NCBI RefSeq assembly: GCF_046600715.1
Contig: NZ_JBJMAV010000011.1
Location: 1 to 64,000, forward strand
DNA length: 64,000 nt
DNA from: Lysobacter_C viscosus
Lineage (GTDB): Bacteria; Pseudomonadota; Gammaproteobacteria; Xanthomonadales; Xanthomonadaceae
Direction of reading: 5' to 3'
Within the stretch, counting starts at the first letter, position 1. Every line of letters starts with the position of its first letter. Position numbers and translations under genes: made by a program. Below the pieces are notes generated by a model. The model saw nothing but the letters and a program-made list of their open reading frames with translations, was not told the DNA's origin and ran no database searches. This document shows, one piece after another, positions 51,846 to 60,409 of the stretch.

Positions 51846-53639
51846 ATGCAGCAGATCCGCAACTTTTCCATCATCGCCCACGTCGACCACGGCAAGTCGA
51901 CCCTGGCCGATCGCATCATCCACCTGTGCGGCGGCCTGACCGCCCGCGAGATGGAGGCGCAGGTCCTGGACTCCAATCCGATCGAGCGCGAGCGCGGCAT
52001 CACCATCAAGTCCCAGTCGGTGTCGCTGCCCTACACCGCGCGCAACGGGCAGACCTATTTCCTCAACTTCATCGACACCCCCGGCCACGTCGACTTCAGC
52101 TACGAGGTCAGCCGGTCGCTGGCCGCATGCGAGGGCGCGCTTCTGGTCGTGGACGCCGCGCAGGGCGTGGAGGCGCAGTCTGTCGCCAACTGCTACACCG
52201 CGGTGGAGCAGGGCCTGGAAGTGGTGCCGGTGCTCAACAAGATCGACCTGCCGACCGCCGACATCGAGCGCGCCAAGGCCGAGATCGAGGCCGTCATCGG
52301 CATCGACGCGTCCGACGCGGTGGCGGTCAGCGCCAAGACAGGCCTGAACGTGGAAGACGTGCTCGAGGCAATCGTCACCCGCATCCCGCCGCCGCGGCCG
52401 CGCGACACCGACAAGCTGCAGGCGCTGATCATCGACTCGTGGTTCGACAACTACCTGGGCGTGGTGATGCTGGTGCGCATCATGCAGGGCGAGATCAAGC
52501 CCGGCGACAAGCTCAAGGTGATGTCCACCGGGCGCACCCACCAGGCCGACAACGTCGGCGTGTTCACCCCCAAGCGCAAGGAGTTGCAGCGGCTGGGGCC
52601 GGGCGAGGTGGGCTGGGTCAACGCAAGCATCAAGGATGTCCACGGCGCGCCGGTCGGCGACACCCTGACCCTGGCCGCCGACCCCGCCGACAAGCCCCTG
52701 CCGGGCTTCCAGGAGATGCAGCCGCGCGTCTTCGCCGGCCTGTTCCCGGTCGACGCCGAGGACTACCCGGACCTGCGCGAGGCGCTGGAGAAGTTGCGGC
52801 TCAACGATGCAGCGATGCGATTCGAGCCCGAGTCTTCCGAGGCCATGGGCTTTGGCTTCCGTTGCGGCTTCCTGGGCATGCTGCACATGGAAATCGTGCA
52901 GGAGCGCCTGGAGCGCGAGTACGACCTCAACCTGATCTCGACCGCGCCGACGGTGGTCTACGAAGTGCTGAAGACCGACGGCACGATCGTGGCGATGGAC
53001 AATCCGGCCAAGTTGCCGCCGGTGAACCACGTCGAGGAGGTCCGCGAGCCCATCATCCGCGCCAACATCCTCACGCCCCCCGACTACGTCGGCAACGTCA
53101 TCACCCTGTGCGAGGAGAAGCGCGGCAGCCAGATCGGCATCACGTACCTGGGCAGCCAGGTGCAGATCAGCTACGAACTGCCGATGGCCGAGGTCGTGCT
53201 GGACTTCTTCGACCGCCTCAAGTCCGTCAGCCGCGGCTATGCCTCGCTGGACTACCAGTTCCTGCGTTTCCAGGCGGGTCCGTTCGTGCGGGTGGACACG
53301 CTCATCAACGGCGACAAGGTGGATGCGCTGAGCATCATTACCCACCGCAGCCACGCCGACCGGCGCGGTCGCGACCTGTGCGAGAAGATGAAGGAGCTGA
53401 TCCCGCGACAGATGTTCGACGTTGCCATCCAGGCTGCGATCGGCTCGCAGGTCATCGCCCGCAGCACGGTCAAGGCGATGCGCAAGAACGTGTTGGCCAA
53501 ATGCTACGGTGGCGACATCAGCCGCAAGAAGAAGCTGCTGGAAAAGCAGAAGGCCGGCAAGAAGCGGATGAAGCAGGTGGGCAGCGTGGAAATCCCCCAG
53601 GAAGCATTCCTCGCAGTGCTCAATGTGGATAACAAATAG
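51846..53639 (+). CDS. lepA: Elongation factor 4 (LepA, back-translocating GTPase)
   Basis: The product is 597 aa. The GTPase motifs are AHVDHGKST (11-19), RGITIK, DTPGHVDF and NKIDL. The LepA-specific C-terminus (GGDISRKKKLLEKQKAGKKRMK) is present. A GATAAT at 51779-51784 may be a -10 element. lepB follows, as in most proteobacteria. Confidence 0.98.
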   Translation: MQQIRNFSIIAHVDHGKSTLADRIIHLCGGLTAREMEAQVLDSNPIERERGITIKSQSVSLPYTARNGQTYFLNFIDTPGHVDFSYEVSRSLAACEGALLVVDAAQGVEAQSVANCYTAVEQGLEVVPVLNKIDLPTADIERAKAEIEAVIGIDASDAVAVSAKTGLNVEDVLEAIVTRIPPPRPRDTDKLQALIIDSWFDNYLGVVMLVRIMQGEIKPGDKLKVMSTGRTHQADNVGVFTPKRKELQRLGPGEVGWVNASIKDVHGAPVGDTLTLAADPADKPLPGFQEMQPRVFAGLFPVDAEDYPDLREALEKLRLNDAAMRFEPESSEAMGFGFRCGFLGMLHMEIVQERLEREYDLNLISTAPTVVYEVLKTDGTIVAMDNPAKLPPVNHVEEVREPIIRANILTPPDYVGNVITLCEEKRGSQIGITYLGSQVQISYELPMAEVVLDFFDRLKSVSRGYASLDYQFLRFQAGPFVRVDTLINGDKVDALSIITHRSHADRRGRDLCEKMKELIPRQMFDVAIQAAIGSQVIARSTVKAMRKNVLAKCYGGDISRKKKLLEKQKAGKKRMKQVGSVEIPQEAFLAVLNVDNK

Positions 53640-53676
53640 TCGACCAGTGCCGCGGCACCGGGGTGGACGTGCGATG

Positions 53677-53690
53677 CAGCCAATTGGCTG
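53677..53690. repeat. Perfect 14-bp palindrome in the lepA-lepB gap
   Basis: CAGCCAATTGGCTG reads the same on both strands. It lies 38 bp after lepA in a 200-bp gap without other recognised elements. It could be a dimeric regulator site or a chance palindrome. Confidence 0.5.
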
Positions 53691-53839
53691 TACCGGGTCC
53701 AATCCCTCGCGGCGACCGGGGGTGGGCATGACCTGCAGCACGTCCCGTACTGCGTCGGTAGCGGAATACTCCAGCCGAGCCACCCTGTTACCTGACCCTG
53801 GCAACTCCCTGCCGCTCCACCGGACCCAAAGGACCCCCG

Positions 53840-54625
53840 ATGCGCTGGTTTGAAATCGCCCTGGTGGTGCTCACCTTCGCCACCGGCATCATCTGGTTGC
53901 TTGACGCCCTGTTTTTCGCCAAGCGCCGTGCGGCCGGCGCCAGCCTGCTGGACGACGGTACCGACCCGGTCCTCGTCGACTACTCCAAGGCGTTCTTCCC
54001 CGTGCTGCTGGTGGTACTGCTGCTGCGCAGCTTCATCGCCGAGCCGTTCCGCATCCCCTCCAATTCGATGATGCCGACGCTGTTGACGGGTGACTTCATC
54101 CTCGTCAACAAGTTCACCTACGGCCTGCGATTGCCCATCACCAACCGCAAGTTCGTCACGCTTGGCGAGCCGGCACGCGGAGACGTGGTGGTATTCCGCC
54201 CGCCGCATCATCCGGACCAGGACTGGATCAAGCGGGTGATGGGACTGCCGGGTGACCGCATCGCCTACCGCGACAATACCGTCTTCGTGAACGGCGAACC
54301 GTTGGCCTACGAGAGCGTGGGCGTATATTCGGGCACCGGGAACGGCACCGAAATGACAGGCGCGGAAGAGCTGCGCGAGCAGCTGGCTGGCCGGTCGCAT
54401 ACGGTTCTGGAGCGGACCAACCTGCCATTCATGGACCAGGGCGAGGGCGAGTGGGTGGTGCCTGCCGGCCACTATTTCGTGATGGGCGACAATCGTGATA
54501 ATAGCGAGGACAGCCGATACTGGGGCTTCCTCCCGGAGTCCAACCTCAGGGGCAAGGCGTTCCTGATCTGGATGCACTTCGACGGGGGGTTCGAGTTCTC
54601 GCGGGTGGGCAGCAGCATCCCGTGA
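53840..54625 (+). CDS. lepB: Signal peptidase I
   Basis: The product is 261 aa. It removes signal peptides from secreted proteins. Two N-terminal helices (about 6-26 and 52-66) precede the catalytic Ser76 (PSNSMMPT) and Lys131 (WIKRVMGLPGD), then VMGDNRDNSEDSRYWG. AAAGGA precedes the ATG. It is followed by DUF4845 and rnc. Confidence 0.97.
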   Translation: MRWFEIALVVLTFATGIIWLLDALFFAKRRAAGASLLDDGTDPVLVDYSKAFFPVLLVVLLLRSFIAEPFRIPSNSMMPTLLTGDFILVNKFTYGLRLPITNRKFVTLGEPARGDVVVFRPPHHPDQDWIKRVMGLPGDRIAYRDNTVFVNGEPLAYESVGVYSGTGNGTEMTGAEELREQLAGRSHTVLERTNLPFMDQGEGEWVVPAGHYFVMGDNRDNSEDSRYWGFLPESNLRGKAFLIWMHFDGGFEFSRVGSSIP

Positions 54626-54688
54626 GGCAGGCAATCCGGTAATACCCACGCCGCGGGGCAGGCGGCGCACAGCCAAGGGGAAACTCGT

Positions 54689-55069
54689 ATGAAACGCACG
54701 CAACGCGGCATGACCCTGATCAGCTTCATCATCGTGCTGGCGGTGGTGGGTGTCTTCGTCTACATGGGCATGAAGCTGATCCCGATGTACTCGGAGTACT
54801 ACGCAGTCAAGCGTGCGCTGGCCTCCCTCAAGGCCGATCCGGGGGCTGCCAATGCCAGTCCGGCACTGGTCAGGGACCTGTTCTTCCGCAAGCTCTATGT
54901 CAGCTACGCCGATAACGTGAAGCGTGAGCACCTCAAGGTCGAACGTCGAGACGCCGGTTACCAGCTGACGGTCGACTACGAGATCCGCAAGCCGCTGATC
55001 TACAACCTGGACATCGTCGGCAAGTTCCACGCCGAGGAAGATCTGCGGCGCGGCGGCGGGCTTGAGTGA
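54689..55069 (+). CDS. DUF4845 domain-containing protein
   Basis: The product is 126 aa with one N-terminal membrane helix. The start KRTQRGMTLISFIIVLAVVGVF resembles a type IV prepilin leader (Gly before Met-Thr-Leu), but the Glu at position +5 is Ser. The role is unknown. The gene is conserved between lepB and rnc in gamma- and betaproteobacteria. Its stop lies within the rnc start region. Confidence 0.88.
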   Translation: MKRTQRGMTLISFIIVLAVVGVFVYMGMKLIPMYSEYYAVKRALASLKADPGAANASPALVRDLFFRKLYVSYADNVKREHLKVERRDAGYQLTVDYEIRKPLIYNLDIVGKFHAEEDLRRGGGLE

Positions 55070-55736
55070 TATCGGCCACCGCTTCGGCGACCCGGGCCTG
55101 CTCGCCCAGGCCCTGACCCATCGAAGTGCCGGCGCGCCCCACAACGAACGCCTGGAATTCCTGGGGGATTCGCTGGTCAACCTGATCATTGCCGATGCCC
55201 TCTACCAGCGCTGGCCGCAGGTGGACGAAGGTGCCTTGACGCGCGCGCGCGCCGAGCTGGTACGCGAGTCGGCGCTGGCACCCATAGCGCGAAGCCTGGA
55301 GCTGGGGTCGCGCCTGACGATGGGCCCGGGCGAAATGAAATCGGGGGGGCACCGGCGCGATTCGATCCTGGCCGACGCGCTGGAGGCGGTGGTCGCCGCG
55401 GTCTATCTCGATGGCGGGTTCGAGGCCTGCCGAGCGGTGGTACTGCCGTGGTTCGAAGCGGCCATGGCCGCGTTGCCGCCGCCGCACAAGGTCGGCAAGG
55501 ACGCCAAGACCCGGCTGCAGGAGTGGCTGCAGGGCCGGCAGAAGCCCTTGCCGGTGTACTCGCTGATATCGGAAACCGGCGAGGAGCATGCCAAGACCTT
55601 CATGGTGGGCTGTGCCCTGGCCGAGCCGCACGTGGAGACGGAAGGCGAGGGCGGTTCCCGGCGGGCCGCCGAGCAGGTCGCAGCCGAAGCGGCGCTGGCG
55701 GCTTTGGAAGCACTGCGCGGGCGCAGTCCCGGCTAG
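55062..55736 (+). CDS. rnc: Ribonuclease III
   Basis: The product is 224 aa. RNase III cuts double-stranded RNA in rRNA and mRNA processing. NERLEFLGDS is the signature, DALEAVVAAVY carries the catalytic acidic residues, and the C-terminal dsRNA-binding domain contains KTRLQEWLQG and AAEQVAAEAAL. The only suitable start is TTG at 55062, overlapping DUF4845 by 8 bp. That suggests translational coupling and low initiation. Confidence 0.95.
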   Translation: MSDIGHRFGDPGLLAQALTHRSAGAPHNERLEFLGDSLVNLIIADALYQRWPQVDEGALTRARAELVRESALAPIARSLELGSRLTMGPGEMKSGGHRRDSILADALEAVVAAVYLDGGFEACRAVVLPWFEAAMAALPPPHKVGKDAKTRLQEWLQGRQKPLPVYSLISETGEEHAKTFMVGCALAEPHVETEGEGGSRRAAEQVAAEAALAALEALRGRSPG

Positions 55737-55775
55737 GCCAGCTCCATCGTCGCGGCGGTCGCGGGGCGGGGAGCC

Positions 55776-55781
55776 TACAAT
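55776..55781 (+). promoter_or_regulatory. -10-like element directly before era
   Basis: TACAAT (55776-55781) ends 6 nt before the era ATG at 55788. No Shine-Dalgarno lies in between and no good -35 is visible. It predicts a leaderless era transcript. Confidence 0.4.
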
Positions 55782-55787
55782 CGCCCG

Positions 55788-56693
55788 ATGCAAAGTCCAT
55801 ATCGCAGCGGCCACGTCGCCGTCATCGGCCGTCCCAACGTCGGCAAGTCCACCCTGACCAACGCGCTCGTGGGCGCGAAGATCAGCATTGTTTCACCGCG
55901 TCCCCAGACCACCCGCCACCGTCTGCTGGGCATCGCCACCTTTCCGGAAGGCCAGCTGGTGCTGGTCGACACGCCGGGCCTGCATCGCGACCAGGGCGGA
56001 TCCACCGCGTCGGCCATGCACCGATGGATGAACCGCGCTGCGCGCGGCGCGCTGGAAGGCGTAGACGTCGCGCTGCTGGTGGTGCGCGCCGGCCAATGGG
56101 ATGAAGCCGACAGCTTTGCCTATGAAGCGCTGCGTGGCGCTGGCCTGCCGGTAATCCTGGTCGTGAACCAGGTCGATCGCCTCAAGGACAAGTCGGTCCT
56201 GTTGCCGTATCTGGGCCAGGTGAGCGAGGGTCGCGAGTTCGCCTCCATCCATCCGGTCTCGGCGCTCAAGCGCAAGGGCCTGGAGCCGCTGGTCAAGAGC
56301 GTGCTGCAGCACCTGCCGGAGCAGGACGCGCTGTACGGCGAGGACGAGATCACCGACAAGAGCCAGCGCTTCCACGCCGGTGAACTGGTACGCGAGCAGC
56401 TCATGCGCCAGCTGGGCGAGGAGCTGCCGTACGCCACCACCGTGGAGATCGAGAAGTTCGAGATCGACGGCACCATGCTGCGGATCGGCGCGGTGATCTG
56501 GGTGGAACGCGACGGGCAGAAGGCGATCGTCATCGGCAAGGGCGGCGAGCGCCTGCGCGAAATCGGCACCAAGGCGCGCCAGCAGATGGAGCGCCTGTTC
56601 GACGCCAAGGTGTTTCTGGAGACCTGGGTCCGGGTCCGCGAAGGCTGGTCGGACGACGAGGCCGCGCTGCGCGCTTTCGGCTATCACGACTGA
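55788..56693 (+). CDS. era: GTPase Era
   Basis: The product is 301 aa. Era binds 16S rRNA and assists 30S assembly. The P-loop is GRPNVGKS (14-21), then DTPGLH and NQVDRL. The C-terminal KH domain has VIGKGGERLREIGTKARQQME. It is 51 bp after rnc and 48 bp before recO, the conserved order. Confidence 0.97.
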   Translation: MQSPYRSGHVAVIGRPNVGKSTLTNALVGAKISIVSPRPQTTRHRLLGIATFPEGQLVLVDTPGLHRDQGGSTASAMHRWMNRAARGALEGVDVALLVVRAGQWDEADSFAYEALRGAGLPVILVVNQVDRLKDKSVLLPYLGQVSEGREFASIHPVSALKRKGLEPLVKSVLQHLPEQDALYGEDEITDKSQRFHAGELVREQLMRQLGEELPYATTVEIEKFEIDGTMLRIGAVIWVERDGQKAIVIGKGGERLREIGTKARQQMERLFDAKVFLETWVRVREGWSDDEAALRAFGYHD

Positions 56694-56741
56694 GGAAGGA
56701 AACGGGTGCGGTCCGTGCACGCTCTTCCCACCTGACCTCCC

Positions 56742-57491
56742 ATGCGCCTGACCGCCGAACACGCCTTCGTACTGCACGCGCGTCCGTGGCGCGAAACCAG
56801 CCTGCTGGTGGAAGTGTTGACGCCCGCGCACGGTCGCGTGGGCGTGCTGGCGCGGGGCGTCCAGGGCCCGAAGCGGCACGTGCTGCGCGCTGCATTGCAA
56901 CCCTTGCAGTGGATCAGGCTCGATGCCGTCCAGAGGGGCGAGCTGGCGCGGCTGGTCACGGCCGAGGCGGTCGACGCCGCGCCGCGGCTCGTGGGCGAGG
57001 CGCTGCTGGCGGGTTTCTACCTGAACGAGCTGACCCTGCGCATGGCGCCGCGCCAGGACCCCCAGCCTGACCTGTTCCGGGCGTACGCGATCGCGCGCGA
57101 GCGCCTGCGCGCCTCCGAGCCGCTGGGCTGGACCCTGCGCCGGTACGAGCGTGACCTGCTTGAAGCGCTGGGCGTGGGTTTCGACTGGGCGGTCGATGGC
57201 GATGGGGTGGTCATCGATCCCGCCGCGCGCTATCGCCTTGACCCGGAGCACGGCGCGCGGCGCGTGCTGAGCGACCGCGGGCACGCCGACCGCACCGGCG
57301 CGGCCACCGGCCGGGCGCTGTTGGCGATCGGCGCCGACACGGAGCCCGTACCCGGCGACATGGCCGGGCTGCGACGCGCCCTGCGCGAAGTCCTGTCCCA
57401 CCACCTGGGTCCACGGGGGCTGAAGTCGTGGGAAATGCTGGGCGACCTGGCGCGGGTGGGGCCGTTGGACGCAGTTCCCCCGCGGGTGTGA
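56742..57491 (+). CDS. recO: DNA repair protein RecO
   Basis: The product is 249 aa. RecO anneals SSB-coated strands and works with RecR in gap repair. The N-terminal OB fold (FVLHARPWRETSLLVEVLTPAHGRVGVLARG) is typical. The C-terminal helical region includes a family-consistent LREVLSHHLGPRGLKSWEML. The gene is convergent with the REC-Hpt gene, 44 bp away. Confidence 0.94.
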   Translation: MRLTAEHAFVLHARPWRETSLLVEVLTPAHGRVGVLARGVQGPKRHVLRAALQPLQWIRLDAVQRGELARLVTAEAVDAAPRLVGEALLAGFYLNELTLRMAPRQDPQPDLFRAYAIARERLRASEPLGWTLRRYERDLLEALGVGFDWAVDGDGVVIDPAARYRLDPEHGARRVLSDRGHADRTGAATGRALLAIGADTEPVPGDMAGLRRALREVLSHHLGPRGLKSWEMLGDLARVGPLDAVPPRV

Positions 57492-57535
57492 GTTACAGCC
57501 GCTGGCGGTGTCGGCACTCTGCGGTCAGGACCGCT

Positions 57536-58291
57536 TCAATTGGCAGGCATTGCGCCTTGTCCACCCGGCGCCGTTGGTGACGCCAGCGTCGCCTCGACGG
57601 CGGCGTGGAATCCCGTTCTCGCCTCGGGCAGGTCGGGCCGGGCTTCGAGCACGAGCACCGCGCGCGACAGCCGCCTCGCCCCGACGAACCCGCAGCTGGC
57701 CCGCAGTTTGTGGAGCGTCCGCACGAGCCGGGCGACGTCGTCGCTGGCATGCGCGGCGTCCACTTCGTCGCGTGTATGCGGCAGCTCCTGCAGGAACAGG
57801 CCACGCAGCGTGTGGACATGGGCCAGGTTGCCATTGAGGGCGAGCGCGGCGGCCTCGTTGTCCCAGACCGGCGCGTCTTGTGTTGCGTGGCGGGGCGACG
57901 GCTCAGGGCCGCCCGCTGCCATCCCCAGCAGGGTGCGCACCGCCCCGCGGACCCCGGCTGCGGGCAAGGGCTTGACCACCACGTCGGCAAAGCCGGCTTC
58001 GCGAAGCCGGGCGTGCAGGGCCACATCGTGGCTGGCGGTATGGGCCAGTACCGGCGTGCTCGGATGCAGCAGGCGCAGGCGTTGCAACAACTCGATGCCC
58101 GAACCGTCGGCCAGGTGCGCATCAAGCAGCCACGCGTCGTAGTGCTGGCTACGCGCCAACGCGAGGGCCGCCGCCATGCCGTCGGCGCTGTCGACCTCGC
58201 AGGGCACGCCGTCCAGTGCGGTGATCAGGAAGGCGCGGCTGATCGGGTCGTCCTCGACCAGCAGCACGCGCGGCATTGTTTCGTCCGTCAT
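57536..58291 (-). CDS. Response regulator with C-terminal Hpt domain
   Basis: The product is 251 aa. The REC domain has acidic Glu13/Asp14, phospho-acceptor Asp57 (LLDAHL), Thr85 and Lys107 (VVKPLP). Residues about 145-240 form an Hpt domain with HKLRAS, so His194 is the likely phospho-site. There is no DNA-binding or enzymatic output and no histidine kinase nearby, which suggests a phosphorelay intermediate. AAAGG before ATG 58289-58291 sets the start. Confidence 0.88.
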   Translation of the reverse strand: MTDETMPRVLLVEDDPISRAFLITALDGVPCEVDSADGMAAALALARSQHYDAWLLDAHLADGSGIELLQRLRLLHPSTPVLAHTASHDVALHARLREAGFADVVVKPLPAAGVRGAVRTLLGMAAGGPEPSPRHATQDAPVWDNEAAALALNGNLAHVHTLRGLFLQELPHTRDEVDAAHASDDVARLVRTLHKLRASCGFVGARRLSRAVLVLEARPDLPEARTGFHAAVEATLASPTAPGGQGAMPAN

Positions 58292-58329
58292 TGGCCCGCC
58301 TTTCATCGTGGAGAGGCAGTGCGACTGGG

Positions 58330-58335
58330 TATGCT
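58330..58335 (+). promoter_or_regulatory. -10-like element directly before the YdbH-like gene
   Basis: TATGCT (58330-58335) ends 7 nt before ATG 58343 and lies in the 51-bp divergent gap to the REC-Hpt gene. If used, it places the transcript start at that ATG. Confidence 0.35.
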
Positions 58336-58342
58336 CCGGCGG

Positions 58343-60388
58343 ATGTCGCCGCCCCGGATCGCGCCCGTACTGCCGTGGATCGTACGCCTGCTGGCGCTCG
58401 CCGTGGGCGCGGCGCTGCTGGCGGCGTGGCCGTCGTCCGCGGTGGCCAGGGCCGCAACTGCGCGGATCGATCGGGTGGTTACCCCGATGGCGACCCTGCA
58501 GGGAGTACGCGTCCGGCTGGAATGGCCGGAAGGAGCGGGGCAGGGCCGGCTGCGCCTGCAGGCCCGGCACCTGGAGGCGCCGGACCTGGGCTACCGCTTC
58601 AGTGACCTGGACTGGCAGTGCCTGCTGCAGCGCGCTGGCGACGGCTGGCGCTGCGAGGGACCGGTGCGTGGCGGGGGGGCGGGGATGCGCCTGGCGGTCG
58701 CGCTGGGCCCGGAGCGGACGCGCGCTGCGCTGACGCAGGGCGGTTCCAGCGTTACCGTGGTCCGCGATGGCAGGACCCCGGAGCTTACCCGGATCGACCT
58801 GGCGAGTGTTCCCCTGGCCTGGACCCAGGCCCTGCTGGACCGGGCATGGCCCGAGGCCCGGTTGCAGGGCGGCCGCGCCGACGCGCGCCTGGAGGTGCGG
58901 GCACGTGCCGGGCAACGCATCCGCGTCAGTGGCCCGCTGCGCCTCCACGACGCTTCGCTGGACACGCCGGACGGACGCATCGCCGCCGAGGGCCTGGACG
59001 CGCAACTGCAGTTGGACACGCAGCTGGGCTCCACCGACGACCTGGAGCTGGATGGCCGCCTGCTGGCCGGAGAGCTCCTCTACGGCACCACCTACGTCGC
59101 GATCGCAGGGCCGGTCGCACTGGCGCTGCGGGCACGCAATGTCGAGGGTGCCGGTTGGGCGATTCCGCGTATCGAGTGGCATGAGCCCGGCCGCTTGCGT
59201 GTGGCCGGTTCGCTGGCGTTCACTCCGGACCTGGCGCTCGAACAGGCCGACCTGGCCATAGCGTCGCCCGACCTGGCAGCGACCGCCGAGGGCTACCTGA
59301 GCGGGTGGCTGGGTCGGGCCGGGCTGGGAGAACTGCAGCTGGCCGGAGGCGTGGAGGCCGACCTGCGCGTCCAGAAGGGGCACCTCCAACAGGCGCGACT
59401 GTCGCTGGAGGAAGTGAGCGTCGACGACCCGCGCGGCCGCTTCGCCTTCGAGCGCCTGCATGGCGACGTCCGGTTCTCCGCGGGCGCGACGGTGTCCAGC
59501 GAGCTGTCGTGGTCGGGCGGGTCGTTGTACGGGCTGGCGTTCGGTGCGTCGCGGCTGCCTTTCACCAGCCGCGACGGCGTGCTCCAGCTTGACCATGGCA
59601 TCAAGGCCGCGACGCTGGGCGGAACGGCGCGCATCGAGCAGCTGCGGCTCCGTCCCCCCGGGCCCGCCGGCGGCTTGGAGATCACCTTCGGGCTTGGTCT
59701 GGACTCGCTCGACGTGGGTCAGCTGGCCCAGGCGCTGGGCTGGCCCGCCTTTACCGGCCGGCTGAGCGGACGCATTCCGCAGGCGCGTTATGCCAACGAC
59801 CGGCTGGAGTTCGACGGCGGCCTGAGCATGGCCTTGTTCGACGGCACCGTGGACGTGTCCGCGCTGGCGATGGAGCGGCCGTTCGGTGTTGCGCCCACGC
59901 TGTCGGCCGACATCGCGATCGACGACCTGGACCTGCAGTCGCTGACTGGCGTATTCGGCTTCGGCGAAATCACCGGCGCGCTTGACGGACGCATCGACGG
60001 CCTGCGGCTGGTGGACTGGCAGCCGGTCGCGTTCGACGCGGCACTGCGTACCCAGCGCAAGCCCGGATTGCGCCAGCGCATCAGCCAGCGCGCGGTCCAG
60101 GACCTGTCGAGCGTGGGTGACCCCGGCTTCGCCGGCACGCTCCAGGCGCAGTTGATCGGCCTGTTCGACGACTTCGGCTACTCGCGTATCGGCATATCCT
60201 GCCGCTTGGCGGACGAAGTCTGCCAAATGGACGGACTGGGTTCAGCGGGCCGGGGCTTTATTATCGTGCAGGGTTCGGGTTTGCCGCGGCTGACCGTGGT
60301 GGGCTTCAACCGACGGGTCGACTGGCCGACGCTGGTCGAACGATTGGCCGCGGTGGGGTCGGGCGAAATCAAGCCGGTCGTCGAGTGA
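58343..60388 (+). CDS. YdbH-like AsmA-family intermembrane protein
   Basis: The product is about 681 aa. One N-terminal helix (PWIVRLLALAVGAALLAAW) anchors it in the inner membrane, and the rest is beta-rich and repetitive, as in AsmA/TamB/YdbH bridges for phospholipid transport. The C-terminal part (GITGALDGRIDGLRLVDWQPVAFDA-like, and GISCRLADEVCQMDGLGS) matches YdbH. E. coli YdbH is longer, about 880 aa. The next gene resembles its partners YnbE and YdbL. ATG 58331 is an alternative start inside the proposed -10. Confidence 0.82.
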   Translation: MSPPRIAPVLPWIVRLLALAVGAALLAAWPSSAVARAATARIDRVVTPMATLQGVRVRLEWPEGAGQGRLRLQARHLEAPDLGYRFSDLDWQCLLQRAGDGWRCEGPVRGGGAGMRLAVALGPERTRAALTQGGSSVTVVRDGRTPELTRIDLASVPLAWTQALLDRAWPEARLQGGRADARLEVRARAGQRIRVSGPLRLHDASLDTPDGRIAAEGLDAQLQLDTQLGSTDDLELDGRLLAGELLYGTTYVAIAGPVALALRARNVEGAGWAIPRIEWHEPGRLRVAGSLAFTPDLALEQADLAIASPDLAATAEGYLSGWLGRAGLGELQLAGGVEADLRVQKGHLQQARLSLEEVSVDDPRGRFAFERLHGDVRFSAGATVSSELSWSGGSLYGLAFGASRLPFTSRDGVLQLDHGIKAATLGGTARIEQLRLRPPGPAGGLEITFGLGLDSLDVGQLAQALGWPAFTGRLSGRIPQARYANDRLEFDGGLSMALFDGTVDVSALAMERPFGVAPTLSADIAIDDLDLQSLTGVFGFGEITGALDGRIDGLRLVDWQPVAFDAALRTQRKPGLRQRISQRAVQDLSSVGDPGFAGTLQAQLIGLFDDFGYSRIGISCRLADEVCQMDGLGSAGRGFIIVQGSGLPRLTVVGFNRRVDWPTLVERLAAVGSGEIKPVVE

Positions 60389-60409
60389 CCGGCACAACAG
60401 GAGATTGAC

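Noticed and set aside
51585..53804. 739-aa open frame antisense to lepA
   Set aside because: It is a shadow of a strongly conserved gene, with His/Val/Leu-biased composition typical of antisense frames in high-GC DNA.
57536..60226. Possible 896-aa fusion reading from antisense ydbH into the REC-Hpt protein
   Set aside because: Only the last 251 residues show a fold; the remainder is antisense to the YdbH-like gene. A ribosome binding site lies before the internal ATG at 58291.
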